DNA of 7,621 nucleotides from JAFGQJ01 sp964495755 (lineage in GTDB: Bacteria; Spirochaetota; Spirochaetia; SZUA-6; DRHE01), in the NCBI GenBank assembly GCA_964495755.1, contig CAZBXU010000170.1, forward strand, positions 1 to 7,621, given 5' to 3'. The notes beneath the pieces were generated by a model that worked only from the letters and a program-made list of their open reading frames with translations, was not told the DNA's origin and did no database searches. Below, piece by piece: positions 4,912-7,621 of the stretch. Each line of letters begins with the position of its first letter. Positions within the stretch are counted from its first letter, which is position 1. Made by a program: the position numbers and the translations under genes.

Positions 4912-4929
4912 GAGATTTGTTATATTATA
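4898..4929 (+). promoter_or_regulatory. Probable promoter region of the Mrp operon
   Basis: The AT-rich run TTATATTATA (4920-4929) offers -10 sequences such as TATATT (4921-4926) or TATTAT (4923-4928). No good -35 lies 17 bp upstream; TTGTCA at 4905-4910 is too close for those hexamers and would need a 15-bp spacer to TATAGC at 4926-4931. The poor -35 and the overlapping palindrome suggest either activation or weak basal expression. Confidence 0.35.
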
Positions 4930-4955
4930 GCAAAAGGATCGAGAGAGGCATATAG

Positions 4956-5786
4956 ATGGCAGACACTCACAGCAGCAACAAAGAGAAAGATCGGCAAGAG
5001 CAGGACAAGCGTATCGGCGAGCGGCTGTCCCAAATCAAACATACATTTCTGGTCATGAGCGGAAAGGGAGGAGTGGGCAAGAGCACCATTGCCGTCAATT
5101 TGGCGGTCGCCCTTGCCGATCGGGGCTATTCGGTAGGATTGATGGACGTGGATCTGCACGGGCCGAGCACCATAAAGATGCTTGGATTGGAAGGTGAGCC
5201 CGTGGAGACGTCCGGACAGCACCTCATGCCGATCCCTTACGGCGAGAAACTCAAAGTGGTGTCAATGGCTGCTCTGCTGGAAGACCCGGACACGGCGGTC
5301 ATTTGGCGCGGACCGTTGAAGATCGGAGCGATCAAGCAATTCATCTCCGATGTGCTCTGGGGGGAACTGGATTATCTGTTTATCGATTCCCCCCCCGGAA
5401 CCGGGGATGAGCCCCTTACGGTGGCTCAGGTCGTTCCCAAGGCACGGGGAATTATCGTCACTACACCCCAGGAGATTTCTCTACTGGACATTCGAAAGTC
5501 CGTCACCTTCTGCAGGCAGGTAAAAATGCCGGTTGTCGGGATCCTGGAAAACATGAGTGGACTGATCTGTCCCCACTGCGGCGAGAGGATCGATTTGTTT
5601 TCCTCCGGTGGGGGTGAGCGAACTGCGTTGGAGATGGGAGTTCCCTTTCTCGGCAAGATTCCGATTCGTCCGGAGATCGTTGTCTCTACAGATCAGGGAC
5701 AGCCCTACATTCTCAGAGATGAAAAAGCAAAAGAAGATTTTAAAAGCATATTGGACATATTGGTTCAAGGAGGGAAAGAGGAATGA
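4956..5786 (+). CDS. mrp: Mrp/NBP35-family P-loop ATPase (iron-sulfur carrier type)
   Basis: A cytosolic ATPase of the MinD/Mrp class, whose members (Mrp/ApbC, Nbp35, Ind1) bind and hand over iron-sulfur clusters. Of its 276 residues, about 28 form a charged N-terminal tail; the DUF59 domain of full-length Mrp and the N-terminal cysteines of Nbp35 are absent. The deviant Walker A is GKGGVGKS at 36-43, MDVDLHGPS is around 63-71, the switch/Walker B region IDSPPGTGDEPLT is at 143-155, and ILENMSGLICPHCGE gives the cluster-binding C205-x2-C208. GGGERTALEMGVPFLGKIPI near 218-237 is the usual C-terminal region. ATG 4956 has AGAGG seven bases upstream. It is divergent from the DUF134 operon and overlaps the next gene by 4 nt. 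Family secure; the client protein or cluster is unknown, with the adjacent NifX-like proteins as plausible partners. Confidence 0.95.
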   Translation: MADTHSSNKEKDRQEQDKRIGERLSQIKHTFLVMSGKGGVGKSTIAVNLAVALADRGYSVGLMDVDLHGPSTIKMLGLEGEPVETSGQHLMPIPYGEKLKVVSMAALLEDPDTAVIWRGPLKIGAIKQFISDVLWGELDYLFIDSPPGTGDEPLTVAQVVPKARGIIVTTPQEISLLDIRKSVTFCRQVKMPVVGILENMSGLICPHCGERIDLFSSGGGERTALEMGVPFLGKIPIRPEIVVSTDQGQPYILRDEKAKEDFKSILDILVQGGKEE

Positions 5787-6115
5787 AAATTGCAATGCCC
5801 ATTAGCGACGGAAAGCTTACGCAGCACTTCGGACACAGCGAGCAATTTTCGCTGGTCGATGTAGAGGATCAATCGATTCGCAGCCGCGAGGATCTTACGC
5901 CTCCGCTTCACGAACCGGGACTGCTGCCGCGCTGGCTCAAAGAAAAGGGTGTGACTCTCGTAATCGCCGGCGGTATGGGTCAGCGGGCTCATGCGATTTT
6001 CGAGCAGGCGGGGATCGAAGTGATCTGCGGAGCTTCCAGTCAGGAGCCTGACGAGGTGGTCAAGAGTTATCTCAATGGGACTCTGGAGACGGGGGATAAC
6101 ACCTGCGATCACTAG
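5783..6115 (+). CDS. Second NifX/NifB-type cofactor-binding domain protein
   Basis: A 110-residue single-domain protein of the same family as the one at 3650-4015 but clearly diverged. It shows MKIAMPISDGKLTQHFGHSEQFSLVDV, with the HFGHS loop where the other has DPRFGRC; VTLVIAGGMGQRAHAIFEQAGIEVICGASS; and a C-terminal VVKSYLNGTLETGDNTCDH. That ending, with Cys and His as the last metal-capable residues, is typical of Mrp-linked members. The ATG overlaps the Mrp stop by 4 nt (ATGA), with AGAGG just upstream inside the Mrp gene. Gene order suggests it receives or carries a metal centre with Mrp. The gene ends with TAG at the expected family C-terminus, so TAG acts as a normal stop here. No terminator was found in the 28 nt before the convergent acetyltransferase gene. 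Confidence 0.92.
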   Translation: MKIAMPISDGKLTQHFGHSEQFSLVDVEDQSIRSREDLTPPLHEPGLLPRWLKEKGVTLVIAGGMGQRAHAIFEQAGIEVICGASSQEPDEVVKSYLNGTLETGDNTCDH

Positions 6116-6143
6116 GCGCAGCTGCTGTCGGCTTGGGATTTAT

Positions 6144-6968
6144 TCACCGTCGGTTACGCTCTAACCACTTTTCGGCATAATCGACGCACAGACGCTGCGG
6201 AAACAGTTGGGCCTTGGCATAGCCTATTCTCCCCTTTCGGATCTGGTCCTTGCACTCGCGTTCGAAATCTTTGCCCAGGCGTTCGAAATCGTCGCTGTGG
6301 TAGTTGATATCCTTGAAGCGTTTCCAGCGGCGGTGCCCCCCAATGCTCACCGGTGCTCCGGAGTTTATGATTCGTCTGCCGTGATAACGGGCTCTGTTCT
6401 CACCGAGATGCATCGATGTGTTGCAGTCGTGTTCGACCCCGACCAGGAGAACCCAACCGTCCAGCTCGTAGATACGGGCCAGGGGCGAGTGTTCACTCAG
6501 ACTGAACTCAAGACTGTGATCCTGAACCACCTTCAGGCAGTTCTCTCCCCAGGCGGCAAATGACACTTGAGGATGGGCACTGCGCACCACCGAGCTTTGT
6601 TTACGAAAGCATTCCGCCACCGTACCCATGCCTCGTACCGGGGTAAGTTCCGGATCGTAGGCCGGCAAGGTTTGGCGAATCTTCTCCCACCATGTATTGG
6701 GAACAGGCGGGTTTTCCCACAGCGAGGGATCCGATAGATCTCCCGAGTGGGTAGGCATGACCAGCGTACCATAGCTGCGAAGCACGGTCTGCACAGCTCG
6801 GATCACCGCCACGGGACCACCGCAGACCCAGCCTATCGCGCTCAAAGAACAGTGGAGGATCAGGACCATCCCCGGACGAACACCAAGAGCGCGCAGGTCC
6901 CGGATCAGGGATAGCACGGTGACGGGTCCTTTCGTAGATAGGGCGATTGCCTGTTCTTCCTTGGTCAT
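6144..6968 (-). CDS. AAC(3)-family (Antibiotic_NAT) N-acetyltransferase
   Basis: A cytosolic acetyl-CoA-dependent N-acetyltransferase of the aminoglycoside 3-N-acetyltransferase superfamily; 274 residues is the usual size. Visible family motifs: VLILHCSLSAIGWVCGG (35-51), GTLVMPTHSGD (67-77), YDPELTPVRGMGTVAECFR (104-122), VVRSAHPQVSFAAWG (127-141), LSEHSPLARIYELDGWVLLVGVEHDCNTSMHLGE (157-190). Many chromosomal members have no proven aminoglycoside activity, and nothing here links it to resistance: no integron, transposon or other resistance gene. The natural substrate could be another amino compound. The ATG lacks a clear Shine-Dalgarno sequence. It lies 33 nt downstream of a strong terminator for the preceding minus-strand gene, and no convincing own promoter fits in that gap, so expression may be low or need readthrough. 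Family very secure. Confidence 0.92.
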   Translation of the reverse strand: MTKEEQAIALSTKGPVTVLSLIRDLRALGVRPGMVLILHCSLSAIGWVCGGPVAVIRAVQTVLRSYGTLVMPTHSGDLSDPSLWENPPVPNTWWEKIRQTLPAYDPELTPVRGMGTVAECFRKQSSVVRSAHPQVSFAAWGENCLKVVQDHSLEFSLSEHSPLARIYELDGWVLLVGVEHDCNTSMHLGENRARYHGRRIINSGAPVSIGGHRRWKRFKDINYHSDDFERLGKDFERECKDQIRKGRIGYAKAQLFPQRLCVDYAEKWLERNRR

Positions 6969-7001
6969 AGGGCTTTACAGATATTTTCGGCTCGGCACGG
7001 C

Positions 7002-7036
7002 AAAAAAACCGGCAGGAAAACTCTTTCCTGCCGGTT
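7002..7036 (-). terminator. Strong Rho-independent terminator of the DUF4097 gene
   Basis: On the minus strand the arm AACCGGCAGGAAA (7036-7024), the loop GAGT and the arm TTTCCTGCCGGTT (7019-7007) form a perfect 13-bp stem with a 4-nt loop. The T-tract continues through 7002, giving seven consecutive T residues from 7008 to 7002. It lies 24 nt beyond the distal stop of the DUF4097 frame (7061-7063), which marks that stop as the original gene end. On the plus strand the same hairpin lacks a following T-tract. Confidence 0.9.
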
Positions 7037-7060
7037 ACCATGATTTCTTGTTGATCGCCG

Positions 7061-7198
7061 CTATTGGCTCAAGGTTATTGCTCCGCTCACCGTTCTCACC
7101 TCGAAGGGTACAGAATCATTTCCGATTGTCCCCTCCAACTTGTTCCTCTTCTGCTCCATGATCTGCACGGGGAAATCACAGGAGATCGAACCGCTGAC
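7061..7198 (-). pseudogene. In-frame 3' remainder of the DUF4097 gene beyond the internal TAG
   Basis: Directly after the TAG, in the same frame, 45 codons continue the DUF4097 pattern: VSGSISCDFPVQI, LEGTIGNDSVPFEV, RTVSGAITLSQ, then TAG at 7063-7061. The SGSISCDF and TVSGAITL turns and the G-TIG-N element are the usual end of such domains. The strong terminator follows 24 nt later. The parts read as one protein (LQ-stop-VSGSIS), so the internal stop is a recent nonsense change, a sequencing error or a recoded codon. Confidence 0.7.
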
Positions 7199-7621
7199 CT
7201 ACTGTAGTTTCAAGGCAGCATCCAGTTCGAAGAAAGCCTCCAGGTCAACCCCACCGGGAATCGTGCCGATTTCCACTGAACCGCTCGGATCCAGGCTGAG
7301 GATCTGCCCCTGCACTCTTCCCGATGTAGAACTGATGTCCAACTTCCTTCCTCCTTCGGAGACGAATTCTATCGATCCGCTGATAGACTTCGCCCGCAGG
7401 CTGGCGGACCGCTCGGTTTCGATTCGTCCCGAAACGGTTTCCAGAACCTGATCCACCCCGGAACCGATATCGGCCAGTTCGATTCTCCCAGAGATATTGT
7501 TGGCCGGGATCTCTTCTACGGAGGAGGGGATTTTCAGGTCAAAGGAAACAGAGCCGAAGGGCGAGCCGGGAATTTTGCCGTAGATGGGGCGAATGCTAAG
7601 CAGGTTGCCCCGCGGCTCGAT
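7199..7621 (-). CDS. DUF4097-family repeat protein, partial, ending at an internal TAG
   Basis: The frame is open from the right edge of the window to TAG at 7201-7199: 140 residues with the N-terminus missing. It is built of short beta-strand repeats around an SG turn, as in DUF4097 (putative adhesin) domains: NNISGRIEL, ETVSGRIET, KSISGSIEF, SSTSGRVQG, GTIPGGVDL. Such proteins are usually exported or surface-associated beta-solenoids of unknown function; the signal or anchor region is outside the window. The stop falls just before what should be the next repeat, so the protein lacks its last two SG turns. Family call from the repeat pattern; the function is not known. Confidence 0.75.
   Translation of the reverse strand: MEPRGNLLSIRPIYGKIPGSPFGSVSFDLKIPSSVEEIPANNISGRIELADIGSGVDQVLETVSGRIETERSASLRAKSISGSIEFVSEGGRKLDISSTSGRVQGQILSLDPSGSVEIGTIPGGVDLEAFFELDAALKLQ

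Noticed and set aside
6144..6968. Acquired aminoglycoside resistance gene.
   Set aside because: The family match is real, but there is no mobile element, integron or co-located resistance gene; chromosomal members often have other or unknown substrates.
7061..7621. Pyrrolysine or other general TAG recoding.
   Set aside because: TAG ends the NifX-like gene at 6113-6115 exactly at the family-typical C-terminus, so it functions as a stop here; no suppressor tRNA is visible in the window. Local readthrough or mutation remains possible.

Overview
The window is bacterial chromosome, fairly GC-rich and densely coded. Twelve protein genes are supported, two of them cut by the window ends. Nothing in it is mobile: no transposase, integrase, CRISPR array, tRNA or rRNA was seen. 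The gene set (LacI regulator with a sucrose-phosphate-synthase-like glycosyltransferase, a DUF134/DUF5320/NifX-like/Mrp cluster, a DUF4097 protein) fits an anaerobic or facultatively anaerobic bacterium. Spirochaetes, deltaproteobacterial lineages and Clostridia all carry such clusters. A spirochaete is my weak guess, and the sequence alone does not settle it.

Region 1 (1-2603) is a sugar module. A LacI-family repressor runs off the left end on the minus strand. Divergent from it is a two-gene operon: a GT4 glycosyltransferase of the sucrose-phosphate synthase type and, overlapping it by 4 nt, a P-loop kinase of the uridine kinase/phosphoribulokinase fold. The divergent promoters overlap, and two copies of the palindrome TTTCATGAAA lie beside them as likely LacI-type operators.

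Region 2 (2616-4846, all minus strand) reads from right to left as DUF134 regulator with a C-terminal zinc ribbon, DUF5320-type Gly-rich protein, NifX-like protein, a 44-aa Gly-rich CxCxxC protein, a pterin-4a-carbinolamine dehydratase (PCD) and an exported protein of unknown function. Several of these genes overlap or are tightly spaced. Region 3 (4956-6115, plus strand) is the divergent partner: an Mrp/NBP35-type P-loop ATPase overlapping a second NifX-like gene by 4 nt. Between regions 2 and 3 lie a near-consensus promoter and two related palindromes placed as operators. Together they look like a regulated iron-sulfur or metal-cofactor handling locus.

Region 4 (6144-7621, minus strand) holds an AAC(3)-family N-acetyltransferase and, upstream of it, the 3' part of a DUF4097 repeat protein. 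The DUF4097 reading frame contains an internal TAG and continues beyond it in the same frame and family pattern to a second stop, followed by a strong Rho-independent terminator.

The points most worth attention are the internal TAG in the DUF4097 gene, the two-operator control region of the DUF134/Mrp locus, the short CxCxxC gene, and the PCD plus exported-protein pair attached to a metal-cofactor cluster.
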